Shown piece by piece: positions 6,931 through 15,677 of a stretch of 52,473 nt of DNA; position 1 is the first letter of the stretch, and each line of letters opens with the position of its first letter. Under the pieces are notes generated by a model. The model searched no databases, was not told where the DNA came from, and was given only the letters and a program-made list of their open reading frames with translations. The position numbers were made by a program, and so were the translations under genes. Source of the DNA: VFBF01 sp034440275 (lineage in GTDB: Bacteria > Pseudomonadota > Alphaproteobacteria > Caulobacterales > Aquidulcibacteraceae); assembly GCA_034440275.1 (NCBI GenBank), contig JAWXBS010000070.1:1-52473 (forward strand), written 5' to 3'.

Positions 6931-9216
6931 TCAGAACTGCTTGCGGAAACTCACCTGCACCACGCGGCCGAGCGGGTTGAGATAGCCTTCCTGATACGCG
7001 GTCGGCGTCAGGCCGTTGGCGTCGCGCACTTCGACGGCGCTGTCGGTCAGGTTGTCGATGGCGAAGGCGAGGCGTGAGCCCTTCAGGATCGGCGCTGCGC
7101 GGATGAGGCCCTCGCGGTTGTCGAGGTTCATGAAGAGGCGCGCGTTGAGTGTCATCTGATCGGAGAAATCGAGCACGCCGCCCGACGCGACGGGCAATTC
7201 GTAGCCGTCCGTCCAGCCGCCGCTGAAGCGCAGGCCGATGCCCTTGTTGAACAGGCCGCCTTCGAATTCGATGCCGCTGGCCGTTTCGCTACCGCCGTTA
7301 AGGCCGCCGCGATCCAGCAGGTCGATCGGCGCCTGTCCCGCGGCGAGCGTGACGTCGTCGGTCAGGCGCGTCTTGTAGGCGATGGAGATGTTCCAGCGAC
7401 CACCGGCCTGCTGGCCGCCGCCGAGACCCATGCGCTGCGCGACAGCGGCCGGCGGGCCTTCGCCGCCTTCCGCGCCGGGCGGACGCTGTCGCGGCCCGCC
7501 GCCTTGTCCCGGAGGTGGGCGCGTTCCGCCGATAGGCCGAGAGAAATTGAAGCCGATGCGAAGGCTTTCGATGTCGCGTTCAGCGATGCTGATCGGGCGC
7601 GCATCGACGGCGGTGAGCACGCCGAGACCGTCGCGGGTGAAGCGCGTCGGGAAGGCCGCTTCCGCTTCTGCGAGCGACGTCGGCAAGGCTGTGGCGATGT
7701 CCTGCGAGTTGTTGCGCGCCCAGCTGAAGGTGAGCTGCAGGCCCTGGACTTTCTGCGGCGACCAGTTGGCGTTGAACGTCAGGTCTTCGCGGCTTTCGCT
7801 ATCGAGCAGCGGATTGCCGCCCGTCGTGCGCGTGATGCGGACGTTCTGCCCAGTCGCGGCGTCGAAGAATGAAACGTCCGGCGTCACGAGCAGCGGATTG
7901 CCAAGCTGTTCCAGCGAAGGCGCGGCTTCGCTCGACTCCGCCTGTAGCGACAGGCGCACCGTGCGGATCGGCGCCCAGCTGCCCCCGAAGCCGATGCTGG
8001 ACAGCGCTGCGAAATCGCTGGGGTCCGCCCATGACGCGGTCGCGTTCAGCGAAATGTCGCCCAGCGCCTGACCGAATTCGGAACGTCGGCTCGTCAGCGG
8101 CGCAGCGAGTGTGAAACGTCCCGACGGCGTCGTGCGTTCCAGCTCCGTGCGTTGCAGGCCGCTCGCGAGGCTTTCGGAGAGACTGTCGATCGTGCGATGT
8201 TCCACGCCAAGTCGCAGCGCCGAACGCATGCGACCCGCCGGCACATCAAGGAAGCTGCCGTTCACGTTGCCCGTGAGATCGTAGAGTTTCTGGTCGGACT
8301 CGGTGCGGGAGGGGGACAGCGAATCCTTCGTCTCGCTCTCGGCGTGCGTGGAGTCGGCGGTGGCGGTCGTTGTCCACTGCCAGCCTTCGTAGGCGCCATC
8401 GAAACCCGCCGTGCCGCGCACCGTCTGGCTCTCGGACTCGCGCACGCGCACGGCGTTCGCCGAATTCAGGCCGAGAAGGTCGCGCTGGTCGGAGCCCTCC
8501 ACGCGGATCGATGCGTTGCCGGTGATGCGTTCGGAAAGCGCGCGGGAGAACGACGCATTGCCGCGCCAGGACTGCGTGTCCGGCGCCAGCGTACGCACGT
8601 CGCGGGCATCGGGGCCGACAGTCGGCGCGGCGATGTCGCGCTCGCGTTCGGTGATCGAGGTGGCGTCGTTGAGACTAAGACCGCCGGCGAAGCGGTCACC
8701 GTCGTTGATGTTGGTGTAGCTGCCCTCGGCGCGGGTGCTGGCGCGCGCGTCCACGTCGGCTAGGCCGCCGCCCGCTTCCAGCGCCGCTGCAGAGAAAGTC
8801 TTTTCCAGCACGAGGTTCACGACGCGCTGATCGGGCGAATAGCCGTACTGCAGCGACAACTGCTCATCGAACACCTCGACGCGGGAGATGACATCCGGCG
8901 GCAGGTCGCGGATTTCCTGGAAACCGCTGATGCGGCGACCGTTCACCAGCACGATCGGCATGCCGCCGCCGCGGATCGAGGCCGAGCCTGTCTGCGGCGC
9001 GATGGCGCTCAGAATCTGGAAGATGTTTGAAGCGCCATAGGACCGCACGTCCTGCGCGGAGAAGGTCGCCTCCGGCGTGACGTCGCCGGGCACGCTGCCG
9101 CGTGGGCGCTCCACGGTGACGACGATCTCGTCCTCGGTGCGGGAGGGGGCTTGAGCGAAAGCGTTGGGGGCGACGGCCAGAGCAGCGACGAGCGTGGCGA
9201 GAGAACGGTGATCCAT
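6931..9216 (-). CDS. TonB-dependent outer-membrane receptor
   Basis: The 761-residue protein has a signal peptide (1-21, ending AFA), a TonB-box-like DEIVVTVE (about 29-36), a plug domain with IRGGGMPIVLVNGRRISGF and a long beta-barrel region, ending VQVSFRKQF with the terminal Phe expected of BAM substrates. The ligand cannot be inferred: no TonB, ExbBD, ABC transporter or sigma/anti-sigma pair is adjacent. A Pro/Gly/Gln-rich stretch (about residues 560-600) interrupts the barrel and probably forms a long loop. It lies between the Smr gene and hisE, convergent with the former. Confidence 0.9.
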   Translation of the reverse strand: MDHRSLATLVAALAVAPNAFAQAPSRTEDEIVVTVERPRGSVPGDVTPEATFSAQDVRSYGASNIFQILSAIAPQTGSASIRGGGMPIVLVNGRRISGFQEIRDLPPDVISRVEVFDEQLSLQYGYSPDQRVVNLVLEKTFSAAALEAGGGLADVDARASTRAEGSYTNINDGDRFAGGLSLNDATSITERERDIAAPTVGPDARDVRTLAPDTQSWRGNASFSRALSERITGNASIRVEGSDQRDLLGLNSANAVRVRESESQTVRGTAGFDGAYEGWQWTTTATADSTHAESETKDSLSPSRTESDQKLYDLTGNVNGSFLDVPAGRMRSALRLGVEHRTIDSLSESLASGLQRTELERTTPSGRFTLAAPLTSRRSEFGQALGDISLNATASWADPSDFAALSSIGFGGSWAPIRTVRLSLQAESSEAAPSLEQLGNPLLVTPDVSFFDAATGQNVRITRTTGGNPLLDSESREDLTFNANWSPQKVQGLQLTFSWARNNSQDIATALPTSLAEAEAAFPTRFTRDGLGVLTAVDARPISIAERDIESLRIGFNFSRPIGGTRPPPGQGGGPRQRPPGAEGGEGPPAAVAQRMGLGGGQQAGGRWNISIAYKTRLTDDVTLAAGQAPIDLLDRGGLNGGSETASGIEFEGGLFNKGIGLRFSGGWTDGYELPVASGGVLDFSDQMTLNARLFMNLDNREGLIRAAPILKGSRLAFAIDNLTDSAVEVRDANGLTPTAYQEGYLNPLGRVVQVSFRKQF

Positions 9217-9293
9217 GCCGCGCTCTAATACCTGATTTGTGTCGCAGTCATTTCAACGGCGACGAGCGCGACAGACGCATTTGGCCGCAGCCC

Positions 9294-9671
9294 TCATCCG
9301 TCGGTCGGGATGGTCGTAGGTGCCATACGCTGCTTCTTTTCGTCGTGCCCCGAGACGCCTTTGCGGGCGTGCAACGCGGCGGCGGCCTCTTCGGCCGTGA
9401 CGCCGCACACCTGCAACGTGACCAGAAGGTGGAAGAGGACGTCCGCCGCCTCTGACGCGAGCGCCGCCTTGTCTCCGGACACAGCCGCAAGCGCAGCCTC
9501 CACGCCCTCCTCGCCAAGCTTCTTGGCGCACTTGCCGGGCCCAGCTGCGAGCAGGGAGGCGGTGTAGGAGGTGAGAGGGTCGCCGCCGACGCGCGAGGCA
9601 ATGATGCCGACGAGATCGTCGATCACGCCACCCAGCGTTCGTTCGTCCAGCGGCTTCACGTTCTCGATCAT
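9294..9671 (-). CDS. hisE: Phosphoribosyl-ATP pyrophosphohydrolase
   Basis: HisE removes pyrophosphate from phosphoribosyl-ATP, step two of histidine synthesis. The 125-residue protein has the all-alpha MazG-like core, with KKLGEEGVEA and SEAADVLFHLLV supplying the acidic metal ligands. About 20 extra residues follow the core at the C-terminus. The start overlaps the hisF stop by 4 nt. It is the last gene of the his operon. Confidence 0.94.
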   Translation of the reverse strand: MIENVKPLDERTLGGVIDDLVGIIASRVGGDPLTSYTASLLAAGPGKCAKKLGEEGVEAALAAVSGDKAALASEAADVLFHLLVTLQVCGVTAEEAAAALHARKGVSGHDEKKQRMAPTTIPTDG

Positions 9672-10432
9672 ACGGTCCTCACGGGAACGCCGGCTTCGGC
9701 GAGCGCGGCGCGCGCTTCGCCAAGGGTGTGCGTTCCGAAATGGAAGATCGAGGCGGCCAGCGCGGCGCTCGCGCGTCCGATGGTGATTGCTTCGACCAGA
9801 TGCTGCAGCGATCCCGCGCCGCCGGACGCGATGATCGGTACACGGACCATATCCGCGATTTGTGACAACAAGTCGAGGTCGTAGCCCTTCTTAACGCCGT
9901 CGCGGTCCATGGAGGTGACGAGGAGTTCACCAGCGCCGCGCTCGGCGGCTTCCCGCGCGAACGAGACAGCATCCTTGCCGGTCGGCGTGCGACCGCCGTG
10001 GGTGAAGACTTCCCAGCGATCGGGCGCGGTCTGTTTGGCGTCGATGGCGACGACGATGCACTGTGCGCCGAAGGCGTTCGACGCCGCGTCGATGACTTCG
10101 GGCGTCACCACGGCGGCGGTGTTGATGGACACCTTGTCAGCGCCCGCCGCCAGCAGCGCCTTCACGTCGTCGGGCGTGCGCACGCCGCCGCCGACGGTGA
10201 GCGGCGTGAAGCAGCGCTCTGCGGTGCGCCGCACGGCATCGAGCAGGGCGCCCCGGCCTTCAACCGAAGCGGAGATATCGAGAAAGCAGATTTCGTCGGC
10301 GCCTTGCGCATCGTAGAGCGCGGCGAGTTCCGCCGGATCGCCCGCGTCGCGCAGGCCGACGAAGTTCACGCCCTTGACCACGCGCCCGTCTTTCACGTCG
10401 AGGCAGGGGATGATCCGCGCCGCGAGTGTCAT
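9668..10432 (-). CDS. hisF: Imidazole glycerol phosphate synthase, cyclase subunit
   Basis: HisF closes the imidazole ring from PRFAR using ammonia supplied by HisH, giving IGP and AICAR. The 254-residue (beta/alpha)8 barrel is full length and shows the catalytic Asp in IIPCLDVKDG (residue 11), the LTVGGGVRT phosphate loop and a second conserved Asp in VVAIDAK. It overlaps hisA and hisE by 4 nt each. Confidence 0.97.
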   Translation of the reverse strand: MTLAARIIPCLDVKDGRVVKGVNFVGLRDAGDPAELAALYDAQGADEICFLDISASVEGRGALLDAVRRTAERCFTPLTVGGGVRTPDDVKALLAAGADKVSINTAAVVTPEVIDAASNAFGAQCIVVAIDAKQTAPDRWEVFTHGGRTPTGKDAVSFAREAAERGAGELLVTSMDRDGVKKGYDLDLLSQIADMVRVPIIASGGAGSLQHLVEAITIGRASAALAASIFHFGTHTLGEARAALAEAGVPVRTV

Positions 10433-11154
10433 CCCGCAGCAGCCTCCAGCGCGGCTGCAGGGTCAATGTCGCCGTCGTAAAGCGCGCGGCCGAGAATGGC
10501 GCCGGCGATGGCGCGGCCGCGCCGCTCGCGCAGGGCGTGGATGTCGTTCACATCGCGCACGCCGCCGGAGGCGATGACCGGGATCGTGACGGAGTCTGCC
10601 ATCGCCCCGGTGAAGTCGACATTGACGCCTTTCTTCAAACCGTCGCGACCGATGTCGGTGACGATCAGCGCGGCGATGCCCGCGCCTTCGAACTTCTTGG
10701 CCAGTTCGATCGCGTCGAGATCGGTCTGGTCGGCCCAGCCGGAGACCGCGACACGGCCTTCGCGCGCGTCGATGCCGACGGCGACGCGTTCCGGATAGAG
10801 CCGCGCCGCTTCGCGCACGAAGCCGGGATCCTTCACGGCGGCGGTGCCGAGGATCACGCGTGTGGCGCCGGCATCGAGCCAGTAGGCGATGGATTCCAGA
10901 TTGCGCACGCCGCCGCCGATCTGCACCGGAATGCTGACCGAGGAGAGGATGCGCGCAACGGCGCCGGCATTCGCAGTCTTGCCCGCGAAGGCGCCGTCGA
11001 GATCGACGACGTGAATCCAGTGAAAGCCCTGATCCTGGAAGATGCGCGCCTGCGCGCCGGGATCGCGGTTGAAGATGGTCGCTCGGTCCATGCGGCCTTC
11101 GCGCAGACGCACGCACTGGCCGTCCTTCAGGTCGATGGCGGGGTAGAGGATCAT
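10429..11154 (-). CDS. hisA: ProFAR isomerase
   Basis: HisA isomerises ProFAR to PRFAR. The start is the ATG at 11154 (MILYPAIDLKDG), which overlaps the hisH stop as ATGA; an upstream in-frame start would add four residues. Barrel landmarks are the first catalytic Asp in AIDLKDG, QIGGGVR for the first phosphate site and IASGGVRD for the second. The 241-residue length is normal. Confidence 0.97.
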   Translation of the reverse strand: MILYPAIDLKDGQCVRLREGRMDRATIFNRDPGAQARIFQDQGFHWIHVVDLDGAFAGKTANAGAVARILSSVSIPVQIGGGVRNLESIAYWLDAGATRVILGTAAVKDPGFVREAARLYPERVAVGIDAREGRVAVSGWADQTDLDAIELAKKFEGAGIAALIVTDIGRDGLKKGVNVDFTGAMADSVTIPVIASGGVRDVNDIHALRERRGRAIAGAILGRALYDGDIDPAAALEAAAG

Positions 11155-11789
11155 GCGGGCCTCCACACAAGGAAGCGCGCGAGCAGATCGAGGCCTGCCG
11201 TCTGGCTCTTTTCCGGGTGGAACTGCACGCCGATCATGTTGTCGCGCGCGATGGCGCAGGCGAATGTCGCGCCATAATCGGCGGTAGCGACCACGGCGTC
11301 GGCGGAGCTGGGTTCAACGACATAGGAGTGCATGAACACCATATGGCGATGCGGGGCGAGCCCGTCGAGCACCGGATGTGCGCGCGTCGGCGTCACGGCG
11401 TTCCAGCCCATATGCGGGAGTCGTTCGGTTGTTTCGAGCAAATGGCAGTCGCCGTCGATCCAGCCGAGACCGGCGTGTTCGCCGTGTTCCAGCCCTTTCG
11501 TCATCAGCAACTGCATCCCCACGCAGACGCCAAGGAACGGCGTGCGCTTCACGCGCACCGCCTCTGTCATCGCGGTGAGAAGGGGTGCGTCGGAGGAAAG
11601 CGCGCTCATGCATGACGCAAAGGCGCCCTGACCCGGCAGAACGATCGCGTCCGCGTCCGCCACGAAACCGGGATCGCGCGTCAGCCGGATATCGGCCGCG
11701 ATGCCCGCGCGCTGCGCGGCCTCCGCCAGAGCGCGCTCCACCGAGCGCACATTGCCGGAACCATAATCGATGAGGGCGACGGTTTGCAC
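11151..11789 (-). CDS. hisH: Imidazole glycerol phosphate synthase, glutaminase subunit
   Basis: HisH is the class I glutamine amidotransferase that feeds ammonia to HisF. The nucleophile Cys is in GVCVGMQLL and the His/Glu pair in FHPEKS; YGSGN near the N-terminus is the usual opening. The 212 residues are full length. A 105-nt gap separates it from the upstream membrane-protein gene. That gap contains an imperfect AT/GC palindrome around 11829-11848, the only break in an otherwise overlapping operon. Confidence 0.97.
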   Translation of the reverse strand: MQTVALIDYGSGNVRSVERALAEAAQRAGIAADIRLTRDPGFVADADAIVLPGQGAFASCMSALSSDAPLLTAMTEAVRVKRTPFLGVCVGMQLLMTKGLEHGEHAGLGWIDGDCHLLETTERLPHMGWNAVTPTRAHPVLDGLAPHRHMVFMHSYVVEPSSADAVVATADYGATFACAIARDNMIGVQFHPEKSQTAGLDLLARFLVWRPA

Positions 11790-11894
11790 GGGCGCTTTGG
11801 TATCAAGGTTCGGTGGGAGAGGGGACCGAAAAAGCGCGCTCTTTCCGCACCCCCATCGCGAGGACGGACGGAATTTGGTGCTTCGCCGCCAGCA

Positions 11895-12227
11895 TCAATT
11901 TCGCAGCTTCCGGAGTCCATATGCAGCCCATGCCAACACCAGCAAAGGAAACAGCGCAATCAACCAGAGAATTGCGAGATCATCAGCAGGTGCATTGGTC
12001 CAGCCTCCCCACAGGAATCCGGCGATGCCCGATAGAAATCCGACGGTGCAAAACACCATGAGGACATAAAACCGTCGCCGCGCCTTGTGATCGGCCCAGT
12101 CGAAAGTCATGTGGTCGTCGGGGCCCTTTGCAAAGGGACGCAGCGCCACAGCGGCGCCAAATGCGCCGATGCACCCGACCAGAAAACCAATCAATGCGGC
12201 GACACTCGCTGCATTCATGCGTTGCAT
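11895..12227 (-). CDS. Small three-helix membrane protein in the his operon
   Basis: This 110-residue hydrophobic protein has predicted membrane segments at about 8-30, 54-75 and 84-103, with a charged loop between the first two. Many alphaproteobacterial his operons carry a small membrane gene between hisB and hisH, and this occupies that slot; it has no recognised motif and no evident histidine role. The first ATG (12227) lies only one base from a GAGG. A second ATG three codons in (12218) has more usual spacing. Confidence 0.7.
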   Translation of the reverse strand: MQRMNAASVAALIGFLVGCIGAFGAAVALRPFAKGPDDHMTFDWADHKARRRFYVLMVFCTVGFLSGIAGFLWGGWTNAPADDLAILWLIALFPLLVLAWAAYGLRKLRN

Positions 12228-12248
12228 ACCTCTGAACTGGCTTCGCGC

Positions 12249-12836
12249 TTACAGCACACCCTTCGTGCTCGGCAGCGCACCCGAAAGCCTCGGATCGATC
12301 TCCGTCGCCGTCCGCGCCGCGCGCGCGAGCGCCTTGTAGCAGGACTCCACGATGTGGTGCGTGTTCTCGCCGTAGAGATTTTCCACGTGCACGCAGGCGC
12401 CGGAATGCATGGCGAAGGCCTGGAACCACTCCTTGAAGAGTTCGGTGTCCATGTCGCCGAGTTTCGGACGCGGCAGCTCCACGCGCCAGATCAGGTAGGG
12501 GCGATTGGCGAAATCGACAGCGGCGCGCGAGAGCGTTTCGTCCATCGGAATATAGGCGTTGCCGAACCGGCGGATGCCCTTGTGATCGCCGAGCGCTTCC
12601 TTGAGCGCCTGACCCATGACGATGCCCACATCCTCGACGGTGTGGTGCATGTCGATGTGCAAGTCGCCCTTCGCGGCGACCGTCAGATCGAACGCGCCAT
12701 GTTTCGCGAAGCTTTCAAGCATATGGTCGAAGAAGCCGATGCCGGTCGCGATCCGCGATGTACCGTCGCCGTCCAGATTGAGGGATACCGAGATTTCGGT
12801 TTCCTTCGTAGACCGCGTTATCTTTGCCGTTCGCAT
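12249..12836 (-). CDS. hisB: Imidazoleglycerol-phosphate dehydratase
   Basis: HisB dehydrates IGP to imidazole acetol phosphate with a manganese cluster. The monofunctional 195-residue form is seen, with metal-binding motifs FFDHML, HHTVED and HHIVE, plus CYKALARA near the end. The ATG at 12836 gives MRTAKITR, with GAAGAAG directly upstream; a TTG at 12857 would add seven residues and is less likely. It is the first gene of the his operon, facing the GGDEF/EAL gene across a 181-nt region with a perfect palindrome. Confidence 0.95.
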   Translation of the reverse strand: MRTAKITRSTKETEISVSLNLDGDGTSRIATGIGFFDHMLESFAKHGAFDLTVAAKGDLHIDMHHTVEDVGIVMGQALKEALGDHKGIRRFGNAYIPMDETLSRAAVDFANRPYLIWRVELPRPKLGDMDTELFKEWFQAFAMHSGACVHVENLYGENTHHIVESCYKALARAARTATEIDPRLSGALPSTKGVL

Positions 12837-12909
12837 CTTCTTCACTCGGACTAACAAGAGCTGAATGGATCAGCTGTAGTAAAACATACGCGCTCGCAAT
12901 GATGACGGC

Positions 12910-12933
12910 AAGATTTAGGTCATCCTAAATCTT
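12910..12933. promoter_or_regulatory. Perfect 10-bp inverted repeat, operator candidate
   Basis: AAGATTTAGG (12910-12919) and CCTAAATCTT (12924-12933) are exact complements around a TCAT spacer. The site is AT-rich in GC-rich surroundings and lies between the divergent hisB and GGDEF/EAL starts, 74 nt from hisB. No T-run follows, so an operator is more likely than a terminator. Confidence 0.6.
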
Positions 12934-13017
12934 TGGGCACCACAACAGTACGCAAGGCGCCGTCCCTCGGATGCGGGGGCGGGAGAGCGTCATCGTGCAT
13001 TCGGGAACGCCGTTGTC

Positions 13018-15099
13018 ATGTCGGACGAGGTCGAGGCGAGCGCAAGCGTGCGGAAAGGACCCGGGCTCACCGCCCGGTTCGTCCTCGCATTCTGCGGTCT
13101 TTTCCTGGTGTTCGGCTCCGGCGTGGTCTTCACCGTCTGGGACAATGATCGGCGCGCGGCTGATCAGCACGTTCGCGGGCGTCTGGATGACCGCGCCCTG
13201 ACGTTGGCCGAACAGGTCGACGAGGCGCTGGCGGCCTCCGACAGCGCGAGCGCGCAGACGGCGGCGAATGGATTGGGCCGCATCAACGGCGTGGTCGCTG
13301 TGCGCCTGGTGGCGCAGGACGGCGTGTTGCTCGCCGACGGCGAGGATCCGGACGCGCGCCGTTTGATGGATCGCCTCGCGAAGGGCGGGGAGCGGTTCGC
13401 ACGCGACAATGGTCTGGTGGCGACGAAGGTGACGGCCGCCTCCGGTCGCATCTTCGTGGCGGCGACCGAGCGGTCCTTGCGGCAGGGTTTTCATGGATCG
13501 GCGGCGCTGATCGCCAGCATTTTCTTCGGTTTCGGCGCGCTGGCGGCGATCATCGCCTGGTTCATGGCGCGCTCGATCTCCGGCCCGCTGCTGAAGCTGA
13601 CCGAGCTTGCGGAATCGCTGGGCGCGAAAAACACGGCGCCGCCGCTGGAACTGAAGACCGGCGATGAACTCGAAACGCTGGCGCGCGCCTTCAATGTCAT
13701 GTCCGAACGCGTGCAGGCGGGCATGCGCCGCCTCCAGCGCATGGCCTACAGCGATACTGCCACGGGACTGCCGAACCACGAGCGCTTCACGCGCGACGTC
13801 ACGGAATTCCTTTCGGTGCGCCAGGATGAAGTCGGCGCGCTCTTCGTCGTGCGCCTCGATCGCCTCGACCGGATCTTTGACGCCATCGGCCAGGACGCCG
13901 GCGACGAGCTGCTGACACGCATCGTCGGGCGCCTCTCCTCCGCCGTGCGCGCCATCGACCGGATGGTCCGCACGGAACACTGCGCCGCCCGCCCCAGTCA
14001 GCTCGCGCGCCTGCGCGGCGGCGATTTCGGCGTTCTCGCGCCGCGCTTCCGGGGTCCGGAAGACGCCGCGCGCTACGCGCAACTCCTCGCATCGGCGCTC
14101 AACCAGCCGTTCGACTGGCGCGAACACAAGCTCGTACTGGGCGCTGTTATCGGCGCAGCGCTACTGCCGCAGGACGGCGCCGACGCCGACGCCGACGCCG
14201 ACACCGCCATCCGCCACGCCATGCTCGCGTTGACGGCGGCGCGCTCCGACAACGGACGCATGAAGTTCTTCACGAAGGCGCTGGATCGCGAAGCGAACGC
14301 GCAGCTCGCCTTCGAGCGCGAAATGCGCGCAGCCCTCGAGCGCAACGAGTTCAAGGCGTTCTTCCAGCCGAAGGTGGATCTGCTTTCCGGCCGCGTGATC
14401 GGCGCGGAAGCGCTGGCGCGCTGGGTGAAGCCGGACCGCACGATGGTCAGCCCCGGCCGGTTCATCCCGGCGGCGGAAGAGAACGGCCTGATCGGCTCGA
14501 TCTCCGAAGTCATCCTGCGCGATGCGTGCTGGAAGGCGGCGAGCTGGGCGCGGGAAGGGTTCCCGCTCTCCGTCGCGATCAACATCTCGCCGCTGCAGTT
14601 CGCCGACGAACGGTTCACCGACAAGATCCTGCGCGCCATGGCCGAGGCCGGCCTTTCGCCCGATCGCGTCGAACTGGAAATCACCGAGTCCGTCGCGCTG
14701 GAAAACCCCGAGCGCGCGCTGCGCCTGCTGGAGCCGCTGCGAGAATTGGGCGTGAAGGTTTCGCTCGACGATTTCGGCTGTGGCCACTCCTCGCTCGCCT
14801 CGCTGACGCGTCTGCCGTTCGACATCATCAAGATCGACCAGCAGTTCGTGCGTGCGCTGGCGAAGGATCGCCACGCGCCGGCGATTATCGAGATGATCCT
14901 CGCCATGGCGGCGTCGCTCGACTACACGGTCGTCGCCGAAGGCATTGAGACCGAGCAGGAAGCGGACTTCCTGCGCCGGCGCGGCTGTCAGATCGGGCAG
15001 GGCTTTCTCTGGGGGGCAGCCATGCCGGCGCCAGAGTTCCTCCGCTTCAACGCCGAACGCTCGGGCGTCATCACCGGCGGCCAGCGTGGGGTGGCTTGA
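13018..15099 (+). CDS. Membrane-bound HAMP-GGDEF-EAL protein, probable c-di-GMP phosphodiesterase
   Basis: This 693-residue inner-membrane protein has TM helices at about 18-41 and 160-184 bracketing a periplasmic sensor region. A HAMP domain (about 183-235), a GGDEF-like domain (240-425) and an EAL domain (435-680) follow. The cyclase signature reads RGGDF (333-337) instead of GGDEF, so diguanylate cyclase activity is probably lost. The EAL domain keeps EAL (464-466), ITE, DDFGCGHSS (584-592), KID (605-607) and EGIET (641-645), so c-di-GMP hydrolysis is likely. A short (GACGCC)n tract encodes an Asp-Ala repeat near residue 390. It sits between the divergent his operon and hslVU, whose start is only 32 nt downstream. 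Confidence 0.92.
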   Translation: MSDEVEASASVRKGPGLTARFVLAFCGLFLVFGSGVVFTVWDNDRRAADQHVRGRLDDRALTLAEQVDEALAASDSASAQTAANGLGRINGVVAVRLVAQDGVLLADGEDPDARRLMDRLAKGGERFARDNGLVATKVTAASGRIFVAATERSLRQGFHGSAALIASIFFGFGALAAIIAWFMARSISGPLLKLTELAESLGAKNTAPPLELKTGDELETLARAFNVMSERVQAGMRRLQRMAYSDTATGLPNHERFTRDVTEFLSVRQDEVGALFVVRLDRLDRIFDAIGQDAGDELLTRIVGRLSSAVRAIDRMVRTEHCAARPSQLARLRGGDFGVLAPRFRGPEDAARYAQLLASALNQPFDWREHKLVLGAVIGAALLPQDGADADADADTAIRHAMLALTAARSDNGRMKFFTKALDREANAQLAFEREMRAALERNEFKAFFQPKVDLLSGRVIGAEALARWVKPDRTMVSPGRFIPAAEENGLIGSISEVILRDACWKAASWAREGFPLSVAINISPLQFADERFTDKILRAMAEAGLSPDRVELEITESVALENPERALRLLEPLRELGVKVSLDDFGCGHSSLASLTRLPFDIIKIDQQFVRALAKDRHAPAIIEMILAMAASLDYTVVAEGIETEQEADFLRRRGCQIGQGFLWGAAMPAPEFLRFNAERSGVITGGQRGVA

Positions 15100-15131
15100 T
15101 CCTGCCACGGTGAGGCGCCACCTCAGGGCGC

Positions 15132-15677
15132 ATGAGTTCTTCAGAAATCTGGCACGGCACGACGATCCTTGCAGTGCGCAAGGGCGGCAAGGTGGTGATC
15201 GCGGGCGACGGGCAGGTGTCCATCGGTCCGACGATCATGAAGGGCAACGCCCGCAAGGTGCGCCCGCTGGCGGACGGCAAGGTGATCGCCGGATTCGCCG
15301 GGGCGACCGCCGATGCGCTGACGCTCTTCGAGCGTCTTGAGCAGAAGCTGGAGCGCTTTCCCGGTCAGCTCGCGCGCGCGGCTGTCGATCTCGCCAAGGA
15401 CTGGCGGACGGATCGTTTCCTGCGACGGTTGGAGGCGCTGATCATCGTCGCCGATGCGAAGGAGACCTTCGTCATCACCGGCGCGGGCGACGTGCTCGAT
15501 CCCGAGCATGCCGTGGTCGCGGTCGGCTCCGGCGGCAACTACGCGCTCGCCGCGGCCCGCGCGCTCTACGACCACCTCGACGACGCCGAGAAGATCGCGC
15601 GCGACGCCATGGGCATCGCGGCGGACATCTGCGTCTACACGAACCGCAATCTCACTATTGAGACCCTCTCGGCATGA
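15132..15677 (+). CDS. hslV: ATP-dependent protease subunit HslV (ClpQ)
   Basis: HslV is the proteasome-like peptidase of the HslUV complex. The active-site threonine is Thr10 after HG in WHGTTILAVRKGG, so a nine-residue propeptide must be removed. E. coli needs only Met removal; a longer propeptide is common in alphaproteobacteria. The other landmarks GDGQVS and GSGGNYA are present, and the 181-residue length is right. The stop overlaps the hslU ATG. Confidence 0.96.
   Translation: MSSSEIWHGTTILAVRKGGKVVIAGDGQVSIGPTIMKGNARKVRPLADGKVIAGFAGATADALTLFERLEQKLERFPGQLARAAVDLAKDWRTDRFLRRLEALIIVADAKETFVITGAGDVLDPEHAVVAVGSGGNYALAAARALYDHLDDAEKIARDAMGIAADICVYTNRNLTIETLSA

Noticed and set aside
15100..15131. 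Sigma-32 promoter directly upstream of hslV
   Set aside because: A CTTG is present but no -10 at fitting distance, and the leader would be almost absent.
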